Positions 43,254 to 52,174 of a stretch of 64,000 bases of DNA are shown piece after piece. Below the pieces are notes generated by a model. The model did not search any database. It saw only the letters and a program-made list of their open reading frames with translations, and was not told the origin of the DNA. Numbering within the stretch: position 1 is the stretch's first letter; every line of letters begins with the position of its first letter. This stretch comes from an uncultured Amylibacter sp. Lineage in GTDB: Bacteria > Pseudomonadota > Alphaproteobacteria > Rhodobacterales > Rhodobacteraceae. Location: contig OY365741.1 of the NCBI GenBank assembly GCA_959347425.1, positions 1,698,501 through 1,762,500 on the forward strand. Direction: 5' to 3'. Position numbers and translations under genes: made by a program.

Positions 43254-43594
43254 TGAATAAAAATAAAAAAGAAAATCCGCAGGATTATCCATTTTTTGGG
43301 CGAGTCTTCCATGCCTTGCACCAACCGCCCGTGGCAAAATTTTTGCTATGGGGGTTGATTGCGCTGTGCGTGGGGCTGCTCGGCTGGAATGCGTTCTATA
43401 AACTACACGGGCATTTTACGGCTGAAACCGTTTATGGGTTTTATGCAGTCTTTGGCTTCGCCGCTTTTACTATTGTTATTTTCGGTGCGAAAACCTTACG
43501 TTATTTTCTGGGACGGGCAGAGGATTATTACGGAGAAAAATCCGTAGATACCGAGGATTATCCCGCCGAACAAACGGAGCAAAAAGATGTGTGA
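43253..43594 (+). CDS. Small two-TM protein within the Mrp operon
   Basis: A 113-residue protein with start ATG overlapping the previous stop (TAATG). A Lys/Asn-rich head leads to a first TM segment (FLLWGLIALCVGLLGWNAFY), the loop KLHGHFTAETVYG, a second TM segment (FYAVFGFAAFTIVIFGA) and an acidic tail (DYYGEKSVDTEDYPAEQTEQ). I cannot name the family. Position inside the operon, with an 8-base overlap to the next gene, argues for a role in the complex. Any homologue in other clusters of this type would support that. Confidence 0.75.
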   Translation: MNKNKKENPQDYPFFGRVFHALHQPPVAKFLLWGLIALCVGLLGWNAFYKLHGHFTAETVYGFYAVFGFAAFTIVIFGAKTLRYFLGRAEDYYGEKSVDTEDYPAEQTEQKDV

Positions 43595-45323
43595 TTTCGC
43601 CTATTGCACCCTCGCCGTGCTGAATTATTTTTACACAATCCCCACCGCGTTTTTATTTTTCGCGGTTGCGGGCGTGTTATTATTTTTACCTCACGGACGC
43701 GTCCGCGCGGGGTTATTAGTCGCCATCCCCATCATCGCCGCCGCCCAAATATGGGGCGCGGGCTTGGGCAATTTCGCCCCCTACACCATTTTTGGAATAG
43801 ACATGGAGGCGATGCGATTAGACCCCTTATCACGAATTTTCGCCCTGATATTTTGTTTCGCCTCGGCAATCGGCAACCTTTATGCGTGGCATTTGCGCGA
43901 CAAAACCCAGCAAATCGCGGCGGTGATTTACGCGGGCTCGGCGCTTGGTGCGGTGATGGCGGGCGACCTGCTCACATTATTTTTCTACTGGGAAGGCACG
44001 GCTTTGGCGAGCGTATTTCTCATCTGGGCACGAGGCACAAACGGCGCGTTCCACACGGGCATGCGTTACCTCATAATCCAAGTCGGCAGTGGCGTTTTAT
44101 TGCTGGGCGGGCTGATTTTATATTATCAAAACACGGGCGAATTAATTTTTGAAAAAATGATTTTGGACACCCCCGCGACTTGGTTAATTTTCATCGCCTT
44201 CGGGATAAAAGCCGCCTTTCCAATGCTGCATAATTGGTTGCAAGATAGCTACCCCGCGGCGACTGTAACGGGGACGGTTATCCTGTCCGCCTTTACCACG
44301 AAGCTGGCGATTTACGCCTTGGCGCGGGGCTTTGCGGGGACCGAGATTTTAATTTATATCGGCGCGATTATGACGTTATTTCCGATTTTCTTTGCCGAGG
44401 TGGAAAACGATATGCGCCGAGTTCTGGCGTACTCTTTGAACAACCAGTTGGGCTTTATGGTCGTGGGAATCGGCATCGGGACAGAGCTGGCTTTGAACGG
44501 CACGGCGGCGCATGCCTTCGTCCATATTATCTATAAAGCGTTGCTGTTTATGTCGGTCGGCGCGGTGTTATATCGCACGGGGACGAGCAAGGCAAGCGAG
44601 CTCGGCGGGCTGTATCGCACCATGCCTTTGACTGCAATTTTCTGCATAATCGGGGCGTTATCCATTTCGGCATTTCCCCTGTTTTCGGGGTTTGTCGCGA
44701 AGTCGCTGATTTTATCATCGGTGGCAGAATCGCATAAGGCGGTGATTTGGGGCGTGCTGGTTTTCGCCTCTGCTGGGGTGCTTTCGCATTCGGGAATTAA
44801 AGTGCCATTCTTTACTTTTTTCGGGCATGATAGTGGCAAACGTCCCGCGGAAGCCCCCCGTGCTATGCTTTGGGCGATGGGAATTTCGGCGGGGTTTTGC
44901 GTGTTTATCGGTGTTTATCCGCGTTTTTTATATGGGCTTTTGCCCTACGCGGTGGAGTACGCGCCCTATACCGCCGACCATGTTTTGGCGCAAATGCAAC
45001 TGCTGGTGTTTGCGCTGGCGGCGTTTGTCGTGCTGTATTGGTTGGGCTATCATCCTGCCGAAAAACGCGGAGTTAATCTGGATACGGATGTGATTTATCG
45101 CGTGGGATTGGTGCGTTTGTGGCGGTGGTTGGCACGGCAAGTCAGCACGATTTATACCGCGTTTATGGCGGGGGTTATGTCCGCGATTGAACGTCTGATT
45201 CGCGCGTTGCATAATAGCCACGGGCCCGAAGGCCGACTGGCGGCGAGCTGGCCATCTGGCGCGATGGTTTTGAATATAGCGATTGTGCTGGGCGTGTGTT
45301 TGATTGCGATTTATATTAGCTAA
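43587..45323 (+). CDS. Proton-translocating antiporter subunit, third copy (NuoL/MrpA-N-like)
   Basis: A 578-residue NuoL/MrpA-type subunit with about 15-16 TM segments: FGIDMEAMRLDPLSRIFALI, DLLTLFFYWEGTALASVFLIW (TM5 Glu), AFPMLHNWLQDSYPAATVTG, MRRVLAYSLNNQLGFMV, HAFVHIIYKALLFMSVGAVLY and SISAFPLFSGFVAKSLI. After residue 450 it has an amphipathic stretch and a final TM, as in NuoL-type subunits. Last gene of the operon; an AT-rich array follows. Confidence 0.88.
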   Translation: MCDFAYCTLAVLNYFYTIPTAFLFFAVAGVLLFLPHGRVRAGLLVAIPIIAAAQIWGAGLGNFAPYTIFGIDMEAMRLDPLSRIFALIFCFASAIGNLYAWHLRDKTQQIAAVIYAGSALGAVMAGDLLTLFFYWEGTALASVFLIWARGTNGAFHTGMRYLIIQVGSGVLLLGGLILYYQNTGELIFEKMILDTPATWLIFIAFGIKAAFPMLHNWLQDSYPAATVTGTVILSAFTTKLAIYALARGFAGTEILIYIGAIMTLFPIFFAEVENDMRRVLAYSLNNQLGFMVVGIGIGTELALNGTAAHAFVHIIYKALLFMSVGAVLYRTGTSKASELGGLYRTMPLTAIFCIIGALSISAFPLFSGFVAKSLILSSVAESHKAVIWGVLVFASAGVLSHSGIKVPFFTFFGHDSGKRPAEAPRAMLWAMGISAGFCVFIGVYPRFLYGLLPYAVEYAPYTADHVLAQMQLLVFALAAFVVLYWLGYHPAEKRGVNLDTDVIYRVGLVRLWRWLARQVSTIYTAFMAGVMSAIERLIRALHNSHGPEGRLAASWPSGAMVLNIAIVLGVCLIAIYIS

Positions 45324-45388
45324 TAATTAATAATAATTAACAATAATTAATGATTAATTAATTTACAATTCACCAATTATTAACCGCT
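45321..45388 (+). repeat. AT-rich ATTAATA/ATTAACA array
   Basis: About 70 bases of near-tandem TAATTAATAATAATTAACA words between the convergent Mrp operon and the small minus-strand gene. Same composition as the other boundary arrays; no clear terminator. Confidence 0.6.
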
Positions 45389-45392
45389 AAAA

Positions 45393-45614
45393 TCAAACCT
45401 TCCGCGTAATCACAGGCACCAACAAATCGCCCCAATTCCCCTCACCGCAATGATGCCGAGACGACCGTATCAGCTCCACCGATAACCCCGCATCCACAGC
45501 GCGAATCACCGATTGATTTAACCGATGCAAATCATTCGCAAGCATCCGAATCGCCGCATCCGCGTCATTTTCTGCACTGCCCTTGGCAGTATCCTCTGGT
45601 GTTTTATTTGACAT
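45393..45614 (-). CDS. Small conserved protein co-transcribed with isocitrate lyase
   Basis: A 73-residue protein: a polar head, then IRMLANDLHRLNQSVIRAVDAGLSVELI and RSSRHHCGEGNWGDLLVPVI. AAGGAG precedes the start, and it begins 21 bases after the aceA stop on the same strand. I recall small alphaproteobacterial proteins with the VELIR-SRH...NWGD pattern but no function. The His-His-Cys group could bind metal; that is a guess. Confidence 0.7.
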   Translation of the reverse strand: MSNKTPEDTAKGSAENDADAAIRMLANDLHRLNQSVIRAVDAGLSVELIRSSRHHCGEGNWGDLLVPVITRKV

Positions 45615-45635
45615 AATTTTACTCCTTTCTGCAAA

Positions 45636-47198
45636 TCAAAACTGGTTCATTGTATTATCTTTTCCACCAGCTTTCAAGGCCGCATCGCCTGCAAAAGCCT
45701 CTTTATGATCATCCCCGATATCAGAGCCCGCCATATTTTGATGCCGAACGCAAGCTATCTTTTCACGGATTTCTTGCCGTTGAACTTGGCGAACATAGCC
45801 CAACATAGCCTCCTCCCCAAAATACGCACGCGCCAAATTATCGGTAGACAACGCCGCCGTATGATAGGTCGGCAAGGTTATCAAATGATGAAAAATCCCC
45901 GCTTCCCGCGCAGATTCCGCCTGAAAACGGCGAATCCTCTCGTCCGCCTCGATCGCCAGCTCGGTTTTATCGTATTTCACATCCATCAAATCGGCGCGGT
46001 CATAGTCCGATACATCGCGCCCATCCTGCTGCCACGACTCCAACACCTGTTGGCGAAAATTCAAAGTCCAATTAAAACTGGGCGAGTTATTATAGACCAA
46101 TTTCGCACTCGGCACGACCGCTCGAATTTGATCAACCATGGATTTAATCTGCCCAATATGGGGCTTTTCGGTTTCAATCCACAGCAAATCCGCGCCCGCT
46201 TGCAGGGCCGTAATGCAATCCAAAACACAGCGATCGGCACCCGTGCCAGCGCGGAATTGGTATAAATTGGACGGCAGACGTTTCGGTCGCATCAATTTGC
46301 CGTTCTGTTTTAACACAACATCACCGTGGGTCATGCTATCCAGCGCGACTTCCTCACAATCCAAAAACCCGTTATATTTATCGCCCAAATCACCCTCTTT
46401 ATGGCTGTAAGCAATCTGTTTGGTCAGCCCCGCGCCCAGGCTATCTGTCCGCGCGACGATAATCCCATCTTCCACGCCCAGCTCCAAAAACGCATAGCGA
46501 ATCGCCCGCAATTTCGCGATAAAATCATCGTGTGGCACGGTGACTTTGCCGTCCTGATGCCCGCATTGTTTTTCATCGGACACTTGGTTTTCAACTTGAA
46601 TCGCACAGGCCCCCGCTTCTATCATTTTTTTGCTGAGCAAATATGTCGCCTCGGCATTGCCAAACCCCGCGTCAATATCGGCAATAATCGGCACAATATG
46701 GGTTTGATGGGTGTCAATCGCGGTTTGCGCCGTGGCTATCGCGGCGGTATTACCCGTGGTTTGCGCCGTGTCCAGTTCGCGAAACAGGTTGCCCAATTCG
46801 CGCGCATCGGCTTGGCGAAGGAAGGTATAAAGCTCCTCTATCAACGCGGGAACGGCGGTTTTTTCATGCATAGATTGGTCGGGCAAAGGGCCGAAATCCG
46901 AACGCAAAGCGGCAATCATCCAGCCAGATAAATACAGATACCGCCCCTTTGTCGTGCCAAAATGTTTCTTAATGGAAATCATTTTTTGCTGCCCAATAAA
47001 GCCATGCCAACAGCCCAAAGACTGCGTATATTTCGCGCTATCGGCATCATAGGCGGCCATATCCGCCCGCATAATTTTGGCAGTATAACGGGCGATATCC
47101 AGCCCCGTTTGGAACTGGTTTTGCGCCCGCATACGGGCTAGGCTGGTGGGGTTAATGCCGGGGAAATCATCGGCAGGATGGTTGGGAGTGTGTAGCAT
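45636..47198 (-). CDS. aceA: Isocitrate lyase (long, Pseudomonas-type form)
   Basis: Splits isocitrate into succinate and glyoxylate, the first glyoxylate-shunt step. It has 520 residues, longer than the E. coli type (434) and like the group found in Pseudomonas. The catalytic loop is DEKQCGHQDGKVTVP (Cys near 215), where KQCGH replaces KKCGH as usual for this group. Others: GCWHGFIG, YLSGWM, DIDAGFGNAEAT, ARTDSLGAG and YNNSPSFNW. AAGGA lies 8 bases before the start. Malate synthase is not in the window. Divergent from a RamB/ScfR-type regulator. Confidence 0.95.
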   Translation of the reverse strand: MLHTPNHPADDFPGINPTSLARMRAQNQFQTGLDIARYTAKIMRADMAAYDADSAKYTQSLGCWHGFIGQQKMISIKKHFGTTKGRYLYLSGWMIAALRSDFGPLPDQSMHEKTAVPALIEELYTFLRQADARELGNLFRELDTAQTTGNTAAIATAQTAIDTHQTHIVPIIADIDAGFGNAEATYLLSKKMIEAGACAIQVENQVSDEKQCGHQDGKVTVPHDDFIAKLRAIRYAFLELGVEDGIIVARTDSLGAGLTKQIAYSHKEGDLGDKYNGFLDCEEVALDSMTHGDVVLKQNGKLMRPKRLPSNLYQFRAGTGADRCVLDCITALQAGADLLWIETEKPHIGQIKSMVDQIRAVVPSAKLVYNNSPSFNWTLNFRQQVLESWQQDGRDVSDYDRADLMDVKYDKTELAIEADERIRRFQAESAREAGIFHHLITLPTYHTAALSTDNLARAYFGEEAMLGYVRQVQRQEIREKIACVRHQNMAGSDIGDDHKEAFAGDAALKAGGKDNTMNQF

Positions 47199-47216
47199 GA
47201 GAGTGTCCTTTGTGCG

Positions 47217-47308
47217 TTTGTAAATTTTGTTAGTATTTTGATGGATTTTGCGTTACCCCCGCACAGAATACCGAACTATACGGTGGGGTTATGTTAATAA
47301 TTTACAAA
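47217..47308. promoter_or_regulatory. Inverted operator-like pair between aceA and its regulator
   Basis: TTTGTAAATT (47217-47226) and its perfect reverse complement AATTTACAAA (47299-47308) lie 72 bases apart in the 248-base divergent gap. A third related word, CTTGTAAAATTGTC, lies near 47385-47398. RamB of actinobacteria is known to bind TTTGCAAA-type words at aceA; the resemblance supports the site being used by the divergent regulator. Confidence 0.5.
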
Positions 47309-47446
47309 ATATTTGAATAAAAACCAGTATTTATTTGATTATTTGTCTTGAAATCGGGTCAATTTGTGTGATAAATAACAAGAAGGCTTGTAAAATTGTC
47401 ATAATTGTCAAAGACTATAAATTAACACAATAGAAAGGATTACGCC

Positions 47447-48874
47447 ATGAGCGATCAGAAAATATTCGCCGGACCGCGGATTAAAAAATTCCGCACGGCG
47501 CAGAATCTCAGCCAAACCGCGATGGCGGGGGAGCTGGAAATATCCCCCAGTTATTTGAATTTGATAGAGCGCAATCAACGCCCCTTGACCGTTCAAATTC
47601 TGCTGAAACTATCGTCTCGATTTGGGTTTTCACCAGACAGTTTGCAGGGCGATATTGACGGGTTGTTGACGCAGATGAAACAGGTTTTTTCTGATGCTTT
47701 GTTGCAAAACGAATTGCCGGGGTTTGAGGAATTATTTGATGCGGTGGAGGTCGCGCCGAACGTGGCAAAGGGCGTGGTGAAACTGCATCAGGCCTATCGT
47801 GAAAGCCTGACTCGCCTGTCCGATTTGAACACGATTTTGGCGCAGGAAAACAAATCCACGGCTTGGGCGCAAGCCGAATTACCCGTTGCTGGATTGCGCC
47901 GAGTGTTGGAGGAACGTCCAAATTATTTTGATATATTGGATCGGCGGGCGGAAGAATTGGCAGAGCAGTTTGCCGTTGATTTTGATACCGACATGGGGCT
48001 GTGGTTTTGCCTGAAAAGCTGGTTCTTACAGACCCACCGAATCACCGTGCAGACTCTGCCAGTTGAGACGATGCCGAACTGGCGACGACGGTTTGATAAG
48101 CACACGCGAAGGTTGTTTATATCCGAACGGTTGGCGCCGTTTGACCAGTTGCAGGAGCTGGCAAGTCAGGCCGCCTCGCTGTCCATGATGGAGGCAATAA
48201 ATGATGAAATTACCCGTCTGCCGATAAAGGGGGAGGAGGCAATTCGGCTGGCACGGATAGAGCTGGCGCGGTACGCCGCGCTCGCCTTAATGATGCCTTA
48301 CGGGCAGTTTTTTGCCCGTGCCGAGCGGATGCGTTATGATGCCGATGCCTTGGCAACGCGGTTTGGCGTGTCCTTTGAACAGGTGGCAAATCGGTTGTGT
48401 TCCATGGGGCGAGGCGGCGCGCGGGGCGTGGATTTTTTCTTTACAGAGGTGGATTTTGCCGGTAATCGGGTGCGCCGCGCTGGGGTCAATGGCTATCCCA
48501 ATACCAGCTTTGGTGGCGAGTGTCCAAAGCTGTTAATCTATGCCGCGCATTCTGCCCGCGCACGGCTATTGTGCGAGCATGTGCAAGGCGTGGATGGGCA
48601 GGCGTATTTGACTTTGGCACGGCGGTTAGACCCGCAAAGTGGGGGCTATGGGCTGGACGCACGACCGACTGCGTTGATGCTGGTTTGCACGGGCGAACAG
48701 GCGGCGCGGACGGTTTATGCGGATATTATGGGAGCCCCGCCGAACCTTGTTGGAATCAACTGTCGGTTGTGTGAGCGGTCTGGCTGTTTGGCACGGGCGG
48801 CCGCCCCGATTACCCGCCCGTTGTCCTTGGATGGTGAGAGGGTGGGGCTATCAGTTTATGATTTTAAGGATTGA
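47447..48874 (+). CDS. ScfR/RamB-type XRE regulator of acetate/glyoxylate metabolism
   Basis: A 475-residue regulator. N-terminal HTH_3 domain: PRIKKFRTAQNLSQTAMAGELEISPSYLNLIERNQRPLT region (about 8-50). A central DUF955-like segment (about 160-290) follows. The C-terminal DUF2083 domain ends with a Cys cluster INCRLCERSGCLARAA, which is typical of ScfR (short-chain fatty acyl regulators). Family members sense acyl-CoA state and regulate aceA, aceB or propionate genes. AAAGGA precedes the start. Divergent placement opposite aceA fits control of it. Confidence 0.88.
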   Translation: MSDQKIFAGPRIKKFRTAQNLSQTAMAGELEISPSYLNLIERNQRPLTVQILLKLSSRFGFSPDSLQGDIDGLLTQMKQVFSDALLQNELPGFEELFDAVEVAPNVAKGVVKLHQAYRESLTRLSDLNTILAQENKSTAWAQAELPVAGLRRVLEERPNYFDILDRRAEELAEQFAVDFDTDMGLWFCLKSWFLQTHRITVQTLPVETMPNWRRRFDKHTRRLFISERLAPFDQLQELASQAASLSMMEAINDEITRLPIKGEEAIRLARIELARYAALALMMPYGQFFARAERMRYDADALATRFGVSFEQVANRLCSMGRGGARGVDFFFTEVDFAGNRVRRAGVNGYPNTSFGGECPKLLIYAAHSARARLLCEHVQGVDGQAYLTLARRLDPQSGGYGLDARPTALMLVCTGEQAARTVYADIMGAPPNLVGINCRLCERSGCLARAAAPITRPLSLDGERVGLSVYDFKD

Positions 48875-48934
48875 CAAAATCCGCAAAATCCATCAAACTC
48901 CCCCAAAATCAAACCCACCAAAGACCAAATCAAA

Positions 48935-50443
48935 ATGACCCAAAAACCTATCCCAAAACCCATTCAAAATCCTGGCCCAAACACGCTGGATTTCCTAAAC
49001 ACCCCGATGATTTCCCCCAACGGATTCCGCGAATATGACGCAAGGTGGCTCTACCCTGATGATATAAACTTGGCGGGGATAACCGCGCTGGGCTTGGGGC
49101 TCGGCACGCAGATGTTTAATCGCGGCATCCCCCCTGTGATAGCGGTCGGCAACGATTATCGTTCCTACTCGGCAGAGGTGAAAAACGCTCTTATCCTAGG
49201 GTTAATTCGTGCGGGCATAACGGTAAAAGACATCGGCACAGCCCTATCCCCCATGGCTTATTTCAGCCAATTCTACCTAGACGTTCCCGCCGTGGCGATG
49301 GTCACCGCCAGCCACAATCCAAACGGCTGGACTGGGGTAAAAATGGGGTTTGAACGCCCGCTAACCCACGGACCAGAAGACATGGCAGAGCTGCGCGATT
49401 TGGTGATGAACGGCAAAGCCCGCGACCGCACGGGCGGGGCGTATGAGCCCATCGCGGGCGTGCGCGAAGCCTACCTAGATGACCTTTGCGGGGATTTCAA
49501 ACTGACCCGCCCCCTGCGGGTGGTTTGCGCCACGGGCAACGGCACGGCCTCGGCTTTTGCCCCCGAAGCCTTGCGCCGTATAGGGGCGGAAGTCGTTGCC
49601 CTGCATAATGAATTGGACTATACTTTCCCGCATTACAATCCGAATCCAGAGGCTCTGGAGATGCTCCACGATATGGCGCGAATGGTGCGCGAATCGGGTG
49701 CGGATTTGGCCGTGGGGTTTGATGGTGATGGTGACAGATGCGGGTTTGTCGATAACAACGGGGATGAGATTTTTGCCGATAAAGCGGGGCTTATCCTTGC
49801 GCGGGATTTATCAAAACGGCATAAAAACGCGTGTTTTGTTGCGGATGTGAAATCGACTGGTTTGTTTGAAACCGACCCGTGTTTGCGTGAAAACGAGGCG
49901 CGGGTGGATTATTGGAAAACTGGGCATAGCCACATGAAACGGCGGGTAAAAGAATTGGGTGCGCTGGCTGGGTTTGAAAAATCCGGGCATTATTTTTTGG
50001 CGGAGCCGATTGGGCGGGGTTATGATTGCGGGTTGCGTGTGGCGATAGAGATGTGTAAATTGCTGGATAGGCGGGCGGCGGTTTTGTCTGATTTGCACGG
50101 CGAATTGGCGCAGAGTTTTAACAGCCCGACATTATCGCCCTATTGCGCGGATGATGAGAAATATCAGGTGTTGGCGCGGATTGTGCATCGCTTGCAGGCG
50201 ATGTTTGAGGCGGGGGATGAGTTCGCTGGGCAGAGCATCCAGCGGATTGTGTCTGTCAATGGGGCGCGGGTGATTTTGGCGGATGGCGCGTGGGGGTTGG
50301 TGCGTGCGTCGTCCAATACGCCTAATCTGGTGGTGGTGTGTGAGAGTTTGAAATCGGACGCGCAGATGCGGGAGGTGTTTAAGGCTTTGGACGCGGTGAT
50401 ACGAACAGAGCCGTTGGTGGGGGAGTATGATCAGGGATTTTAA
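48935..50443 (+). CDS. Phosphomannomutase/phosphoglucomutase
   Basis: A 502-residue alpha-D-phosphohexomutase, interconverting mannose or glucose 1- and 6-phosphates. It has the phosphoserine loop VTASHNPNGWTG (Ser near 128), the Mg loop GFDGDGDRCGF, the sugar-binding KTGHSHMKRRV and FEKSGHYF, and the phosphate-binding end VRASSNTPNLVV. PMM versus PGM specificity cannot be read; AlgC-like dual activity is possible. It ends at a heptamer array. Confidence 0.92.
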   Translation: MTQKPIPKPIQNPGPNTLDFLNTPMISPNGFREYDARWLYPDDINLAGITALGLGLGTQMFNRGIPPVIAVGNDYRSYSAEVKNALILGLIRAGITVKDIGTALSPMAYFSQFYLDVPAVAMVTASHNPNGWTGVKMGFERPLTHGPEDMAELRDLVMNGKARDRTGGAYEPIAGVREAYLDDLCGDFKLTRPLRVVCATGNGTASAFAPEALRRIGAEVVALHNELDYTFPHYNPNPEALEMLHDMARMVRESGADLAVGFDGDGDRCGFVDNNGDEIFADKAGLILARDLSKRHKNACFVADVKSTGLFETDPCLRENEARVDYWKTGHSHMKRRVKELGALAGFEKSGHYFLAEPIGRGYDCGLRVAIEMCKLLDRRAAVLSDLHGELAQSFNSPTLSPYCADDEKYQVLARIVHRLQAMFEAGDEFAGQSIQRIVSVNGARVILADGAWGLVRASSNTPNLVVVCESLKSDAQMREVFKALDAVIRTEPLVGEYDQGF

Positions 50444-50862
50444 CGATTAACGATTAACGATTAACGATTAATGGGGGCTTTTGTGCATATAGAGCTTTTT
50501 CTTGCGAAAAAGCCCATACACAAAAGCCTTTGGTTACAAGATGATAGGGATTCTATAAATTTACTATCTGGAATAACAAGACGATAGATTGGATTATTTG
50601 TTTAGAATACTTGGGAAGTGGCGATAGGTTCTTTATAAATTTATTTAGGCTGTGCCTAGATGTTTGGATAGGCTTTAGCCATAAAATCCCGTCCAGCTCT
50701 CCGCAGGAGGGGTGGGCGGGCGGGCAACCGAACGCAGTGAGGGCGCAACAAAAAACCTCTACCCCCAAATCCTAATAACAAACCCACAATCTCTAACAAC
50801 CAATCATTCATAATTCACCATTCACCATTCATAATTCACCATTCACAATTCATAATTAAAAA
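50441..50862 (+). repeat. Complete dispersed structured repeat (copy D) between heptamer arrays
   Basis: A gene-free stretch. TTAACGA heptamers at 50443-50472; element at 50474-50770: hairpin GGCTTTTGTG/CACAAAAGCC enclosing GCTTTTTC/GAAAAAGC, GGTTACAAGA, the AT-rich core (TATCTGGAATAACAAGAC, GAATACTTGGGAAGTGG), then GGAGGGGTGGGCGGGCG and CAACAAAAAACCTCT. ATTCATA/ATTCACC words at 50808-50862 close it. Compared with 20298-20625 the first hairpin module is missing and the second has a wholly different but still paired stem. Confidence 0.85.
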
Positions 50863-50926
50863 TGCTATCTTTTCCCCCCAATATTTGCTAAACACCACCA
50901 ACCCACTCTTAAAAAAGGAAATTCCA

Positions 50927-52129
50927 ATGCGCACAGAAAAAATAACCTTCAAAGGACACTCTGGCGAAGCCTTGGCCGCACGGCTGGATTTGCCCGATGG
51001 TACGCCGAAAGCCACCGCCATATTCGCCCATTGTTTCACCTGCACAAAGGACATCCCAATCGCGCGGCGTTTGGCGCATCACCTCGCCAACCACGGCACG
51101 GCGGTTCTGCGGTTTGATTTCACTGGGCTGGGCAGCTCGGAGGGGGATTTTGCCGATACCACCTTCACCTCTAATGTAGAAGATTTGCGCCTCGCCGCCC
51201 AATATCTGTGCGATAATCATATCGCGCCGACCTTGCTGATAGGCCATTCCTTGGGCGGGGCTGCCGTTCTGCGTGTTGCCCCCGATATTAAAACTATTCG
51301 TGCAGTGGCGACCATCGGTGCGCCCGCCGACCCTGCTCATGTTGTGCATAATTTCGGCGCGTCCCTTGATGAAATTAAACAAAAGGGCGCGGCCACGCTT
51401 GACCTTGCAGGGCGCGAATTCACCATTAAAAAAGAATTCATAGACGATGTGGAGCAGGTTGACCTCAGCCAAACCATCGGGCGGTTGAATCGCGCACTTT
51501 TGGTTTTGCACTCGCCTATTGACCAAACCGTTGGGATTGAAAATGCGGCGCAGATTTTTGCCGCGGCGAAGCATCCGAAAAGCTTTATCACGCTGGATCA
51601 AACCGACCATCTGGTGACGAAACCAGAGGATGCAGAATATATCGCCCAAGTCATCGGTGCGTGGTCGGCGCGGTATTTGCATTTGGATGAGGCGGACGCG
51701 CCGAAAACTCCGCCCGATGGGGTTGTCCGTTCGAATGAAAGCGATGCGGACGGGTTTTTGCAAGATATTTACAACGGAGGCGACCATCATGTTTTGGCGG
51801 ATGAGCCTGTGTCCTTTGGCGGTAGCAACAAAGGCATGTCGCCCTTTGGGTTTTTATCGGCGGCACTGGCGGCCTGTACGTCTATGACGATTCGGATGTA
51901 TGCTCGGCATAAGGGCTGGGCGTTGGAACATGTCAGCGTTGATGTGAAACATGATAAAATCCCCGCATCGCCGACAGAAGAACCGCAGGTTGATCATTTT
52001 GTCCGCACTGTGACTCTGGTTGGCGATTTGGATGCAGACCAACGAGCAAAGTTGCTGGAAATTGCCAATAAATGTCCGGTGCACCGCACTATGGAATCGC
52101 AAATTGTCGTGGAAACCACGGCTGTTTAG
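50927..52129 (+). CDS. Alpha/beta hydrolase-OsmC fusion protein
   Basis: A 400-residue two-domain protein. Residues 1-250 are an alpha/beta hydrolase with HCFTCTKD, FDFTGLGSSEGDF, nucleophile elbow IGHSLGGAA and HSPIDQTV. Residues 270-400 are an OsmC/Ohr domain with ACTSMTIRMYARHKGW and CPVHRTM, the two redox Cys that reduce organic hydroperoxides. The fusion is a known architecture. The start MRTEKITF has AAAAAAGGA 8 bases before it. Confidence 0.92.
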   Translation: MRTEKITFKGHSGEALAARLDLPDGTPKATAIFAHCFTCTKDIPIARRLAHHLANHGTAVLRFDFTGLGSSEGDFADTTFTSNVEDLRLAAQYLCDNHIAPTLLIGHSLGGAAVLRVAPDIKTIRAVATIGAPADPAHVVHNFGASLDEIKQKGAATLDLAGREFTIKKEFIDDVEQVDLSQTIGRLNRALLVLHSPIDQTVGIENAAQIFAAAKHPKSFITLDQTDHLVTKPEDAEYIAQVIGAWSARYLHLDEADAPKTPPDGVVRSNESDADGFLQDIYNGGDHHVLADEPVSFGGSNKGMSPFGFLSAALAACTSMTIRMYARHKGWALEHVSVDVKHDKIPASPTEEPQVDHFVRTVTLVGDLDADQRAKLLEIANKCPVHRTMESQIVVETTAV

Positions 52130-52174
52130 CCCGTGCTTGCCTGTTTGGCGATAATGGTATAAAAGAACCCCGCT

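Noticed and set aside
43604..44152. A 182-residue frame overlapping the start of the third antiporter channel gene
   Set aside because: Composition rich in Arg/His/Gly and out of frame with a well-recognised NuoL-like protein.
45705..46931. Plus-strand open frames opposite isocitrate lyase
   Set aside because: Low-quality Arg/Pro-rich translations opposite a well-conserved enzyme; shadows.
50553..50768. A 71-residue frame within the repeat at 50474-50770
   Set aside because: The frame is not preserved in the copy at 20298-20625, and conservation follows stems and not codons.
50808..50862. Possible CRISPR array in the ATTCACC/ATTCATA words
   Set aside because: Units are about 7-9 bases with no spacers and no cas genes; a degenerate tandem array instead.
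50909..51790. A 293-residue minus-strand frame opposite the hydrolase-OsmC gene
   Set aside because: Long but antisense to a clear two-domain enzyme, with no family resemblance.
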